A stretch of 64,000 nucleotides of DNA. It comes from Fragum whitleyi. Lineage: Eukaryota; Mollusca; Bivalvia; Cardiida; Cardiidae. The notes under the pieces were generated by a model that searched no databases, was not told where the DNA came from, and was given only the letters and a program-made list of their open reading frames with translations. Made by a program: the position numbers and the translations under genes. Location: positions 31,332,693 to 31,396,692 of the forward strand of contig OX411549.1 in the NCBI GenBank assembly GCA_948146395.1. Direction: 5' to 3'. Positions 1-13,600 of the stretch are shown in pieces (within the stretch, counting starts at the first letter, position 1; every line of letters starts with the position of its first letter).

Positions 1-287
1 GTCTGGCCTTAAAACGCGGTTTTGAATGAGACTTCTACCATACCATGATTCATTCATCCCGTAGCAAGGGTTATTGTTTTAGGTTAATTTAAAGGGTTTA
101 TTTTTGGACCAATATCAATAGAACAAATCACTACGTGGTTCCAAATAAGGAAATGTTATCGTTTAATGTGTCCAACAATAGACTTCGACATCCCTTTTTG
201 GTACAAAACTCTTCGTGTAGAAACTAGATCGCGTTATCATATTTCTAACGTCTTAATATTCACCCTATCACAGGAAAAGGGAAACTT

Positions 288-606
288 ATATTATAACTAT
301 ACAAATATCCGTGTGCTAACATCCCATTTGATATTTTTTTATGATATCACGTTGATTTTTTCAGAACAATGACAAAAAACAGTTTTTTTTCTTTTTTGGA
401 AAACTTGCATTTCTGTTAGAAGCATCGTCTAAAATAAGGCAAAAAGAGGTTATAAGATAAATGTAATCCGTACTTAGTGTTTTGTACGAAAAGATATCTA
501 ACTCGGTTGCGGGAATCTATAATTGTCTCGGCAGAGCCTCGACGATTATAGATTCCCCCAGCCTCGTTAGGTATTTTTTTAATACAAAACACTTAGTACG
601 TATTAC
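288..606 (+). mobile_element. Hairpin MITE family 1, copy 1
   Basis: It has the same body and terminal palindrome as the copies at 16281 and 57688. The palindrome centre reads CTCGGCAGAGCC near 521-540. The left boundary is judged from alignment with the other copies. Sequence to the left (166-288) is a separate local duplicate of 1208-1345. Confidence 0.7.
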
Positions 607-689
607 AATGTATATATTAATATTGCGCTAGCAATTCACAATGCGTCATTTTCGAAATCCTGACGTAGTGCTTTTATCAAGGTAGAGTA

Positions 690-1092
690 CATAGAGGATA
701 ATCATTTGTTTCAGTGTGAGATCGATTTATATTTCATCGAGTGAACAACAAAAGCTATATTTTCACGAAAATATAGCTTTTGATGTTCACGAAATGAAAT
801 ATTAATCGATCTTACACGAAAAACAAACGATTATTCTATTTCTTAAAGAAAAATGAAACAAATTATGAAATTTCTTGGACATATTTTGGTAAAGCGCGTC
901 ATTTTGCGCTCGATTGCTAAGCAATGTTCATTGTGACGTCACTTATTTCGCCCCGCATAGATGACGTCAGATAGGATGAAATACACAAAAGCAGGGTATA
1001 AGTTTTTGATAATTTCACTGCTTTTGCGGTGAGATTATCAAGTGATAATCTACCATTATTTCTCGATAAACCACCGAAAAGCATTAAAGAAA
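690..1092 (+). mobile_element. Hairpin MITE family 2, copy 1
   Basis: A terminal hairpin (about 690-840) is built from AAAGCTATATTTTCACG and its complement. A body follows with GCGCGTCATTTTGC and two GACGTCA sites, ending CACCGAAAAGCATTAAAGAAA. Confidence 0.72.
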
Positions 1093-1560
1093 TTAAAATC
1101 TGTTCCCATGTAGAACATATATAATGTTCAACTTCCCAACATTTTTCAAAAGGAAAAAAAGGTAGATGTTTTGGGGAAAAATGTCAATGTATTGTTTTGC
1201 TTTCCCCAAATTTTCTCCATCCATTAATTGACTCCGACATTCCTTTTTTTAGAATAAAACTTTTCGTATAGAAAAAAAAGTGACCGCGTTATAAATTTTT
1301 CACGCCTTAATATGCACTCCGTCACAGGAAAATAGAAATCTTCACTATACATGTATAATCTTTACGAGCAGTTTATTTGGAGTTATTTGAGAAATCGCAA
1401 AGTAGTCTATTTTTCGAGGTAGAGCAAATTAAATCTGTTCCCATTCAAAACGCTTATTTCAAGTTCCAAATATTTTTTTCAAAAGGAAAAAAAAGCTGTT
1501 TTTGGAAACTAATACTGTCAGTGTTTTTTCCCTTCCATCAATGTCTTCCGTAAAATCAGT
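1085..1560 (+). repeat. Local direct duplications
   Basis: AAATCTGTTCCCAT...TTTTTCAAAAGGAAAAAAA occurs at 1095 and 1430. The block CTCCGACATTCC...CGTCACAGGAAAA at 1226-1330 repeats 180-280. No gene is seen from 1 to 2050. Confidence 0.6.
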
Positions 1561-2051
1561 TGTTATAATTTGCTGGTCGATAACGCATCCCCTTTGAGCT
1601 ATAGCCAATATACATCGTTAAATTTTATGAACGTGTTACAGCAGCAACGCCGGTAAATTGATGAAATGTTTGATTTTGGAATTATTTCGGAATGAATTTG
1701 AATGGATTGATCCTCGAGTTTTGAATGATATTAAAGAGTGAATGCAAAATATTTAAATATAACGTAATTATCGATATCTTAATACTCATTCCTTTAAAAA
1801 ATCTACGGACTAGTTCCTAAATATATTTGTGTATCTTCGAGGGCACTTCCGAATCAACAGCAGCTGGGGCCCATTTAACTAAACATCTTACGATCATTTT
1901 TTTGCGTAAGTCAAAACTTAAAGCTGATTATACATTAGTAACTAAAGAGACGATTCCGATGAGATATTGCAAGGCGGGATCTAATAATGGATATAAACAC
2001 CAGGTACGATTTGTGTCTTTGACTTACGATTATTTGGTCACAGAAAACAAA

Positions 2052-2297
2052 GGAGCATGTGCGTGACATTTCCAACAATTTGAAATGTTCGCGAGGGGCG
2101 AACATTGAGTAGCGTAGGCAGCCAATCACTGTATATTTAACGTAACCCGATAGTCTACAGATACTATTAGACCTTGTCTATCTATTAAACGCCTAGTGAA
2201 GACTGTGGTCAGACTGTGCACAGACGGATGCACAGTCTGGTCAGAGTCTTTGCGTTGCGCATTTTTTGAAAGTGTTAGAAATCTAACGCACAGACTC
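2052..2297 (+). mobile_element. TIR MITE family 4, copy 1
   Basis: It starts GAGCATGTGCGTGACATTTC and ends with the complement GCACAGACTC. It carries an internal hairpin around GTCAGACTGTGC/GCACAGTCTGGTCAG. The tetramer AAAG is present on both sides, a possible target-site duplication. Confidence 0.72.
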
Positions 2298-2663
2298 AAA
2301 GAATATCTAAGCCACGAGCGAACGATATAAAATGGTTAAGATCCAGAGGAGTGTCAATTTAAGGAAATAATTGTAGAAATAATTATCAGACGACACATTT
2401 TTAGACATATTCCAATGGAAAGAAGTGAGCAGTTTAGAAGACGTTTTGTCCTTCCGTGTTAAATACGTCTTAAGTAAATCATGAACCCCGATCCAAAGTA
2501 CGACGGAAATGTTGCCAAAAGCGTTGTCGATCATAGCTAGGAGAGTTGTCACAGACGGTGAGGGATGGTCGTAGACTGTTCTCAACTTCTCTGCTTCGAA
2601 AAAAGGTATATTGATAGGTAACTGTGTTATAATCCACGATTTTGCCCTGGCAGGGCGGAGCCT

Positions 2664-3672
2664 AAAGCCTAGTTTACATTTGCCACGGTCGCCGTACGAT
2701 ATCGCAGCCTGCGATTTTTCTTACGATTTTTTTGGACATCGCAGACAGCTACGGTCTGCAGCGTATGTGTTCACAATGCCGCACGGTGACCGTGCGATTT
2801 TGAAAAAAAATTGAGGGGGAACATACCTTAAGCCTCGTTTACATTTAGCCTACGGAAGCCGCACGGCGCCCGTATCTCGCCGTAAGCATAAAATTGTGCG
2901 GTGCCCGTGCGGTGACATGCGGTGCCCGTGCGATCATCGCACGGTCTTACGTGCATCACAGACACCTGCGATCTCGTTTAAAAAATGTTATACACATCTT
3001 TAAAAATCGTAAGCCCGTAGCCTTGTGCGGACACCGCACCGACATCGCACGGAAGCCTTGCGATGATCGCGCGGAAATCGTACGATACCTTTACTATCAA
3101 ACATCCAAATAAAACCCGTAGAATCGTGCGGTGACCGCACGGTATCCTCTCGATATCCGTGCGGAACCCGTACGATTCCCGCACGGGATTCTCACGATTA
3201 CCTTACGATGTCGCACGGGACCCGCACGGTCTCATTAAGGTATGTTCCCCCTCAAATATTTTCAAAATCGCACGTTCACCGTGCGGCATTGCGAACACGT
3301 ACGCCGCAGACCGTAGCAGTTTGCGATGTCCAAAAAATCGTAAGAAAAATCGCAGGCTGCGATATCGTACGGCGACCGTGGCAAATATAAACTAGGCTTT
3401 AATGTGACCGTACGGGTCCAGTGCGATATCGCGAGGTAATCGTGCGATTCCCGTGTGGAGATCGTACCGGTTCCGTACGGATATCGGCAGGATGCCGTGC
3501 GGTCATCGCACGATTCTACAGGTTTTATTTAAACGAGATCGCAGGTGTCTGCGGTGCCCGCAAAACCGTGTGATGATCGCACGGGCACCGTATGTCACCG
3601 CACGGGAACCGCACGATTTTATGCTTACGGCGAGATACGGGCGCCGTAGGCCAAATGTAAACGAGGCTTAAG
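2664..3672. repeat. CpG-rich interleaved inverted repeat
   Basis: The order is a-b-a'-b'. Arm a (about 2664-2830) pairs with a' (about 3236-3400). Block b (about 2831-3235) pairs with b' (about 3401-3672). Outer and inner ends share AAGCCTNGTTTACATTT. Inside, GTGCGG, CGCACGG and CGATNNC words recur roughly every 10-11 bp. A partial related copy lies at about 54640-54740. No gene is recognised in it. Confidence 0.75.
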
Positions 3673-3675
3673 TAA

Positions 3676-4240
3676 TGGGTCATATCACTTAAGGTTAAGG
3701 TAAATTAATTTTTATTTATAATTACATACTTCTATAGATAGTCGACATGACCATGAAACAGTTCTAATTGATATAAAATATACTGTTGTCGTAAAAATAG
3801 ATGCAAATATTGGATATCTTAAGGACCAGAGCGACCCTTTGAAAGAAAATTTTAGGGACGAAATACATTTCAGGCTTTCGAACCCTGATCGAGGCTTGAT
3901 CGTAGAAATAACGTTGAAGTATCGTCGGAATCATACAAGCAATCATGAGAGCCGCGACCGCAGTGAAATACTTGTAGCAACATCGTAGTAGAAATGCATT
4001 TCGTCTGTTGGCGATCGAAAGGTCGTAAGTGCAGAATTGTACAAGATGCAAGTTACCATAAATAGGTATTCGATCGACTGGATATGATTTGCCGATGGGC
4101 TTAGTTCCTTGGGTTAATAAAAATTTCAAGGGAAATAACTTGTGTGCCGAAAATAATAAAATATCATATGACTTATCTTTCTTGGTTCATTGACAATTTA
4201 TACAGTGTCTCTATATAAGTCCGTGCTTTGGGAAAAAGAT
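3676..4240. other. Gene-free stretch downstream of gene A with one unassigned frame
   Basis: A minus-strand frame at 3764-4129 (121 codons) contains a hydrophobic run YFTAVAALMIACMIPTIL. I do not recognise it and see no splice partner, so it is not called as a gene. Confidence 0.3.
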
Positions 4241-4245
4241 GATTT

Positions 4246-4251
4246 TTTATT
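4246..4251 (-). terminator. Candidate polyadenylation signal of gene A
   Basis: An AATAAA hexamer on the minus strand lies about 180 nt past the stop of gene A. A single hexamer in AT-rich DNA is weak evidence. Confidence 0.35.
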
Positions 4252-4427
4252 CTCTCTGCTTATAACATGATTTTTGAAATGCGTTTGGCTTCTACTGGAA
4301 CCTATTTCTTTTGTAAAAATATTAAGTTAATGGGAATTCCAACTCCATACTTTTTTTTACATGAAGGGTCACAAATAAAATGTCGAAAAGTCAATGAGCT
4401 ACACTACATTTAACATGCACTGGATAT

Positions 4428-4657
4428 TCATACAACTTTGAAATACAATGACCTAGTCGCTGTACAGTCGCCGGCATTATACACGTCCATATGTGCAAAA
4501 CAGGCATTTGAGCCTGGCACAAAGAAAATCGAGGCACAATTCGAGTCCGACAAGCACCGCCGTCCACAGGTTAACTGGTTCGAGTCTCGGAGGGACCACA
4601 AAGGCTCAACATTGCACACCATTTGATTCTGCATACTCGGCACTTCACGCATTGACA
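4428..4657 (-). CDS. Gene A exon 6 (PAN/Apple-like domain and stop)
   Basis: The acceptor TATTTCAG and stop TGA bound 76 residues. Six Cys have spacings 16, 4, 6, 12 and 12, identical to gene B. The core LTCGRRCLSDSNCASIFF fits the PAN/Apple pattern C-x3-C-x5-C followed by a small residue and aromatics. Confidence 0.88.
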
Positions 4658-7600
4658 CTGAAATATACATGGTCAAGTTAATAATTTACCTTTGTATTTA
4701 GTAACCTCTTGAAATTGAAATTCACCTCGATCAAAACCAGTCTTAATCACTTTCTCAGTGCTCCATTCATTCACTCCAAAAACACCCAAATCATTTGAAA
4801 GCACTAATAAATCGTGATTTAGAAAACAAATCGAAAAAGTTCTAAAAATTCGTTTCATTGAAATTTATCAAATCATTCCGGTTTGGTAAGTTTGAATTTT
4901 AAAACGTGAAGACACAATTTTGAAATTATTCAAAGGATGTCAGCACTTTCCTGTTTTACAAAATTTTGGACCTGTCCAAATTCAAAGGTTTTGCAGACGA
5001 AAATTTAAAGTGGATTCAATTTGAAAAATAACCATCCAGTAGGGTAGAAAATAGTGTGGAAAAAGAAGAAATTGCTTGTCAGAAGCAATTTCTTCTTTTT
5101 TCACAATTTTCTCAATCATAAAACCACAGGCACGTAAAAAGCAGGGATTAAACAGCAAAGGTTTAATTGTATCGCTTACTTCGTCCAACTAGCGCTATTG
5201 TATTGCATCCCTTAAATTCCACCGAAAACTCGCTCCACACATTAAATACTTACCAATCCGAAAACATTCCAAAACCATTGAACCTGTCAATTTCGGGATG
5301 TTGTTCACTGTAACAACGAATCTTTTGATAAATAGACTATCCGGATCACTTTATTCTCTATATTTTTTCTACATGCAATATTAAAAGCCTTGGTCCTGCG
5401 TTTAGGATGTAAAACTTTGCGCGAAGTTTAAGAAATTGTACCCAATTAGCATCTGCATTACGTGAAAAGCGGACATCTAATTTAAAAAGGTGACAAGCGT
5501 ATTTGAACCTTGAAGGCCGGGCAGTATACATGTAGTACTTACGTCTTTGAACAGGTATTGTGTTCACGTTGACACCAGGAAGCGTCGTTGACGTTGTGGT
5601 TTGACTTGTGGTTGACGTTGTTGTCGTCAAATCTCCATTAAGCTGGGCTATAATGCCGTCTAGCGTATCGTTGCTCACAGCATACACGGAACAATAGCCG
5701 TCGGTGTATTGGCTAACAGAGCCGATTGGTATCAACACCCTCATTTCATCGTCAACATAGCCGATGGCAAGACTAGGAAGACGTCCAAAGAACCAAGTAT
5801 TGTTCTCGTCCTGTGCTACTATCTCAGTACCGGAAGTACTCTGTGAACAATTGTGGCGAGTTTATGTCGACATAAATGAGGCCGGTCACGCGGAAAGGGA
5901 CCATCTGGGTGGAGCGTAAAGAGTCGACCCTAGTCAGACTGCGCGGATTGCGCAGACTGACTAGGCTCCAAACTTTGTGAGTTTTGCTAATTTTCTGAAT
6001 CTAGAATGATCAATCTACCTTTCTGTGAAAAAAAGTTTTCGAAAAGCCACCCTGGTTGGCCTTTGCTAGAGCCAACCCCTTATTCAAATATTTATTTTAG
6101 AGAGGTCCAAGACGGTCCCTTTTCGCGTGACTGGTCACAAATAATTTCATGCACGAGAACTATGGCGTAAAAAGCCTATCTTTCAAAGTGAAATAAATAT
6201 TTGAAAAAAAAGAGGTTGGTTCCACCAGAGGTCAAACGATGGTCGCATATCAAATAATCTTATACAGGAAATTAAAATGATTAAACTAGATTCTGAAAAT
6301 GAGCCTAGTGCGAAAAGTTTCTTCCATGGTCAGCCTGCACAACCTGCGCAATCTGAACAGGGTCGAAATTTTACGCACTACGCAGATTGTCCGATTCCGA
6401 CTGACGGGCATATACAGTAAACAACATCATGAGATTGACATGATGAATGAGTTTGGAATGATTTCTGAGTGGTATTGAATGAGTGTGTGGAGCGAGTTTT
6501 GAATGAAATTAAAGGGAGGTAATCCAACATCGTTTATTTTGTTCAACAAGAAAATTAGCGTTTTATTACTTCCCTGTAATAAAATATAAGTTCTTTTCTG
6601 TTTGTGTGTTTTCATGGTCCAATCAGACACTTTGGAATCTAGGTCATCCTATAAAATCGCTGAGCTATTTGATCATTTGAATTAAAGTTGATCGTCTTGA
6701 ACGATTTCGAAATGTTTTGTATTGATTTTGGAGCGTTTTGTAATGGTTTGAGTGAGTGTTTGGAATGAATGAATGAATGGAGCGCCGAGTGAGCAATTAT
6801 TGGTTGAACTTTTTGAATACAATTATACCCCACTATAGTGTGACCGCTCCTGGTACAAAGGAAGGAAAAAAACGAACAGAAAGAAATTAACATTTAGAAA
6901 TGTCTTAGATGAGTAAATGCCGAATACTAGACTAACCTTTTTGTAGAAATTCATTTGATATCAAAAAAAAAGTGAAATCGATCGATATCATTTATTTGAT
7001 AAAACTTTGAGACTAAAGAACGCTATATACACAGTCGTATACCTGGTACAGTGCAGTAAAAAAAGTGCCCAGTGTAGAAGCATGCAAGATGGCGGACGTA
7101 AACAACGATAAAAAGTAGGTACATTTTCAATCGCAAAAATACAGGTTAATTTAACTGATGGTGTTTAATGATAGGCATTGTGACCAACATGAAATGTCCG
7201 ATTTTCTAATTTTGCCATCGATTTCTCGTGATGCCTACTACACAACTTGGATTCAATCGATAAAGTTGGGTAAATAGCAAAAACCGAAATTGAAGCGGTG
7301 ATCGCATGATTCATTCCAGAATTTTTGATTAATTACTAATAAAATCACCTGTGTCAAACGACCTATCGTATGCCCAAACCCCCACAAACCATCCCGATTT
7401 TTGACATCCCTGAAAAAGCTTTGTGGAAAGTGACATTTTTAGTTTTTGTAAATGGACAACGGTCCAGTGCAGCAACAGGCCTATTTTTCCATTGGTACAG
7501 TGGAGAAACAAGGTTTTGAGGCGATTTTGAACCAGTGGAGAAACATTTTTTGGAAACTGTGTAGACACATGGTTTGGAACCGTGTAGAACAAGCACGACG

Positions 7601-10600
7601 TTGGTAAATAATGACTTTGTCGTCGTGAATTGAAAGTAGCCGAATTATTATTTCGAATAGAGACATAAGAGAAATATTTAATACATTTATCCATTCTTTC
7701 TATTTAGAACTATTTAATTTTGCTTATAAAGCTTGAAAGTTGATCGTACTTGATTCTGACATTGTGTGTAAATTTGTCGGTGACCTTTGACCTCCTGTCT
7801 TAAATTTAGAATTTTATGTCTACGATAATATGTATTTATACAATGCCTGGAGTTGTATCCGTGATACACACTTTTGCAATGCTGCGTTTTGATTGGCCAA
7901 TATAATGCAAGCGTAATCTAATAAGGGTCATCTTCTGACATATAAGTACGTTAGCATATTTTTTTGTTAAGAAAGTACAAGATTGTTCCCAACACTACCT
8001 CTTACACTCGATGATATGATTTAAAAAATAATGTAACAAATATTTTCACCTTTCTACCGAAATTATGCTGTCCATTTTAATCTCATTAGTAATGGTCAAT
8101 TCTGGATTGCAATTAATTTTGTGAACTTATTTTGCGCGTAGACTTTAGTCTTAGTCTGGTAATTTTGCGGAGGAAGTCTTACGATAAGGTCTGTGTCAAA
8201 GGTAGAAAATGGTGCGAGAATTAAAGACAATCTTCTACCAATTCTTTTTTTAAAATTCTGTGTTTCTAGACCTGACAATTCAGCATTTAAAAAATATAGG
8301 ACAAGGTAAATCAGAGAAAATGGTCCAGAATGATGTCAGTGTCATCGACAATATTTTTTTATTACTCACTTTGTATTATCGAAGACCAAACATTTCAACA
8401 ATGAAGAAAAAAAGGTAAAGTCAGGGTCAGTCTCAAAGGCTCGACATAATGCCAGAATCAAAGACGACCCTTTGTCAACCTTAATCAGTATTATTAATTT
8501 TGTTCTAGACCTAATCTGTCATTACTTTGAAGGTCGAACAAATGTCAGTGCCAAATCTTTAGAATTGAGCTTGACGCGTATACAATTATCTATCAATCTT
8601 AACTTAATCAAACATTGAGGACAAAAGTCAAAGTCAGTGCCAATGTATGATGATCTTTCACCAAACTTTACTTTCTACTTCATTTTATCAAAAACATAAC
8701 ATTCCAAATCTAAGAAAAAAGGTCAAATGTCACAGACAAATTTACATGCCCACACAATGCCAGAATCAAGAACGATCAACTTTCAAGCTTTATAAGTAAA
8801 ATTAAATAGTTCTAAATTTATTATGTCACTATTCGAAATAATTATTCGGCTACTTTCAATTCACGACGACAAAGTCATTATTTACCAACGTCGTGCTTGT
8901 TCTACACGGTTCCAAACCATGTGTCTACACAGTTTCCAAAACTGTTTCTCCACTGGTTCAAAATCACCTCAAAACTTTGTTTCTCCACTGTACCAATGGA
9001 AAAATAGGCCTGTTGCTGCACTGGACCGTTGTCCATTTACAAAAACTAAAAATGTCACTTTCCACAAAGCTTTTTCAGGGATGTCAAAAATCGGGATGGT
9101 TTGTGGGGGTTTGGGCTTACGATAGGTCGTTTGACACAGGTGATTTTATAAGTAATGAATCAAATATTCTGAAATGAATCTTGCGACCACCGCTTCAATT
9201 TCGGTTTTTGCTATTTACCCAACTTTATCGATTGAATCCAAGTTGTGTAGTAGGCATCACGAGGAATCAATGGGAAAATAAGAAAATCGGACATTTCATG
9301 TTGGTCACAATGCCTATCATTAAACACCATCAGTTAAATTAACCTGTATTTTTGCGATTGAAAATGTACCTACTTTTTATCGTTGTTTACGTCCGCCATC
9401 TTGCATGCTTCTACACTGGGCACTTTTTTACTGCACTGTACCAGGTATACGACTGTGATATAAGTATAGTCCACTTTTTAAACCTGGAATACGCCTTTAA
9501 CCCATTTATCATTCTCTAATAGATATAGGCATACTAGAATGATACCATCCGTCAAAATTACTGGTGACTTGTTTTGCACTTATTGGTTATTTAGAGTTTC
9601 TTAAACGAGAGATCAGGAATCGAAATTAAAAAGAAAAAAAAATGCTCAAATGTTTAACTCAAACCTTAAGTTGGGATTAAGACTGAAGTTCTGTTGTCCT
9701 ACTATAAAAACGTGTTAAAGATACTATTAAAAATGAGCATTAAAGATACTGTATGTATCCATAAGTTTTTACAAATTATAAAATCTTATAGATATCATTT
9801 TTAATATTCAAGAATTTACATATAGACCTATTTAAATTATAAGTTAGAGAATTATCAGGTAAGAACGAAAAGAAAGCTGAGAATAATTTTTAATTCAGAA
9901 CAAAAAGAAGTTTAACCCTTATTTCGGGCCCGGGAATCAAGAATAACATAGGGGATATTAAATGAGTAATAATGAAATACAAAATTTATTAAACAAGTAA
10001 TCTACAAACAGGCAAAAACGCGGCTGTGCCGAGTTTTTATCTGTTTTAGATGACGAGTTAAATAAATTTGTTGTTTAATTAAATAATTTATTAAATGACA
10101 CGTTTTCTGTGATTAATAGAAGAATTTCTTCATGTCTATTGATAAAATATTCAGTGGAACATATATCGCCACTTGTGAAATGACGTCATCACATCCAACA
10201 CAACAACAACAACAACGACTAAAAAGTTGATAAACGCTCTAAGCACGTTTGCATATATAATACACTAGTTTCATTACACCAGAGTTATATGAAAAATATT
10301 CAACAGGGTTATTACATATTATAATGTCATATTTATAAATTATCAGGAATTTAATATGACAAGTAAGAAAAGGAAAGGAAAATGAATAGATGAAAAAGCA
10401 TAAGATCGAGAACTTAGGCATTTTCTCAACTTAAGGCATCTTATTTTCCTGTAAGGTTATTTCAAGCAGTAACCGTTCCATATTGCACACTTAGTGCAAC
10501 ATTCAGAGCATTCAAAATACCTGCTAAAATCGTTCAAAGTGCTCCGAAATAACTCAAAATGCTCCTAAATCGTTCTAAACGCTCTACAGTCTCAATCAAA

Positions 10601-13600
10601 TCGATTTAGATACAGATGAATGTATCGGCTTGCGGAGTCTGATTCGTACGAAACGCACATCTGTTGACAGAGTACTACGTAGAACGCATAAAAGGCAGGT
10701 GACGTATCAGTTTTCTGTTCTTGAAATTTGAACGAGCCAAGTGGTAAAATAATATCCTCCTTTAGATATCTTTTACCCTGATCATTCAATTCAATTCCAA
10801 ATTCATTCCTGACTCATTCATCATGTCAATTTTAGGTTGCTAGTAACTGTAAGTACCCATACAAATATACATGTACAGATAATTGTAACCTTTTAGCACT
10901 TACTGGTTGAAAGATCGATTTGAATAAAATATGCGCTTAAATATAGATAAATTAAAGCGTGTGTTACAATAGATAATGTCTGGGTCAAGCAGAGCTGTTC
11001 AAACATTGTTGGAGACGAGTTTATTTGCAAAGAAATGACCACGTCACTCGAAAGAGTAACATGCAATAAGTTTGAATGACAAATGAGCCTGTGCGTGACG
11101 TTTTCAACAATTCGACATGTGCGTACAAGGCCAATATTAACCAGCCTAGACAGCCACATACTTCAATGAAAAGATTACTTAACTGTCTAACGGACACTTT
11201 GAGACCTATCTTTCTACAATGTGCAAAGTGAAGACTATGGTCAGACTGTGCGGATGTACAGGCTGGCCGGAGTCTTAACATGGCGCACATTTGAAATTTT
11301 TGGAAATGTCACACACAGGCTCAGATAGTACTGGTATTGTTCAACCTGATTTGGCATTGTTGAACAAATACCGAGGTTGGCATCAATAGATACAGAAAGC
11401 CTACCTATATTAATAATAAAAAAGAACGTTTAGGCAGAACAACATTTGAATAAATACATGGCACTCAATACATGCTCATGGCATAAAACTAGGTGCGGTT
11501 TTTCGTTAGTTTTCATATCGAAAGTTCAGCGCAAGACTGCACTAAGTGTTTATACATTGAACGATCGATATATTCCGAACCAGCCTCTGCAATAGGCCAA
11601 TAAGCCAATCACTAAATGAGGCTCGAGTCATCGTCATACTTCGTTGAGAGGTACTGAATCACTTAGCAATCAAAAATAAATATTTTTAATACTCTTGTTG
11701 TGTAGGTTAGCCATTTCCTTCAAACTAAAAACACTTATATCACGTGCGAAGCTACCATTACGCAAAAGAAGCTAGTAATGTAAATGGATATTTTTGAAAA
11801 AAAAAAAAAAAAGGTAGAATTCAAATCGCTTATATTTCTATGTTTTTTGATCGCTCACCAACATTATCAAATTTTATTTCGGGGGATTTGTTTGTATGTT
11901 ATAGTTTTTTTTACTATATCATCCTTTTCAATTACATCCCATTTTCTCAACAAGAGTTGTCCGCGGACAACGTAGCTCGCCCAAACAGCTGCTTGTCACA
12001 AACAGCGCTTGACCGAAGACCGAAGTTCAAAGTGGTTTCTTTCAATGTTAAAGTTCATGATCTAATATATATTTGTTTGAGTAGTAATTAAGAAATAAAA
12101 AAAACTTTTTTGTTTTAATTGCATGTATAAGGTTAGGGTAAAGTGAAAGCCTACAAGCAGATGAGGTTACCAATGGAATTTCTTTGTATCAAACATCAAG
12201 TTTTTCTTTAAAATCCACAAAGTCCACAAAAGGTCAAGATCAAGGTCAAATTGTGAAGGACCTTGGTCTCTGTAGAAGCCTATCACCTAGTGAGTATGTG
12301 TATGAAGTAATAGTGTCCCTGAGTAAAGCATTTAGAAAATATAAGCAAGGTTAAATATTTGGTTAAAGTTTTTCAGTTTAAGTTTTTCCAAGTCCATAAA
12401 AGGTCAAGGTCAAATTGTCAAGGCCCTTGGTTTCTGGTTAAGGCCTTTCATTTGGTGACTATGTATATGAAGTAATGATGTCCCTAGGTTAAAGCATTCA
12501 GAAAATATAAGCAAGGTTAAATTTTTTGGTTAAATAATTTCGGTTAAAGTATTTCTAAGTTCATAAAAGGTCAAGGTCAAATTATTAAGGACCTTGATCA
12601 CTCACAAAAGCCTATCACTTAATGAGTATGTATATGAAGTATTGATGTCCCTAGGTTAAAGCATTCAGAAAATATAAGCAAGGTTAAAGTTTTTGGTTAA
12701 TGTTTACAGTTAAAGTTATTCTAAGTCCACAAATGGTAAAGGTCAAGGTCAAATTGTGAAGGACCTTGGTCTCTGGTGAAAGCCTATCACCTGGTGAGTA
12801 TATATATGAAGCTATGATGTCCCTAGGTTTGAGCATTAAAAAAAATATATGCAAGGTTAAAGTTTTGGGTTAAAGGTTTTTGGTTAAAGATTTTTTTAAG
12901 TCCACAAAGGGTCAAGGTCAAGGTCAAATTGTCAAGGACCTTTGTCTATTGTGAAAGCCTATCACCTAATGAGTGTGCATATGAAGTAATGATGTCTCTA
13001 GTTTAAAGCTTACAGAAAATATAAGCAAGGTTAAAGTTTTTTTGGTTAAAGTTTTTGGTTAAAGTTATTTTGAAAGGGTCAAGGTCACAGTCTAAAGATC
13101 ATTTCGACATGGATGTATGTCTCAAATTAAAGCCTATGCCCTAATGAATGTTTCTGTAAAAAATAAAGACTCTAGGATAAATATTGATAGAAATAAAAAA
13201 CTTTAACCCTAATGCGGACGCGACACCGACGCTGACGCCGACGCTGACGCTGACGCCGACATCCGAGGCTATGACAATTGCTCTTCCGAGACTTTCGTCC
13301 CGGGCGAGCTAAAAACTGACTCAAAACGGCGAGTCATCGGTATATTAACTGATAAGCAATTACAGTTTCTTTCAGTAAAATTATGCAAATTTTGAATGAT
13401 TCACTTCAGTAGGACGGCAGCCAGTCCAGAACGACACATGTAATCGTTGGTACGCCTAAGTGTATGTGAAATTATAAAAAAATGTGACCCGTCACGCGAA
13501 AAGGGAATATCTCGGAAATGAAAATTTGATAAAAGAGATTTGGTCCAGGACAGACCAACCAATAGGTCGCATTTCAAAGATTCTTTCACTGGGAAATAAA

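Noticed and set aside
2611..3671. Several frames of 60-78 codons on both strands rich in Arg/Cys/His
   Set aside because: Produced by CpG-rich short words of the inverted repeat; all frames look alike, a sign of simple repeat rather than coding.
4438..4681. Plus-strand frames opposite gene A exon 6
   Set aside because: Shadows of the PAN-like exon, which has splice site, stop and paralogue support on the minus strand.
7329..7694. Overlapping frames of 60-121 codons, mirrored at 8823-9177
   Set aside because: They lie in the arms of the foldback element and are mirror copies made of short repeated words; no protein family features.
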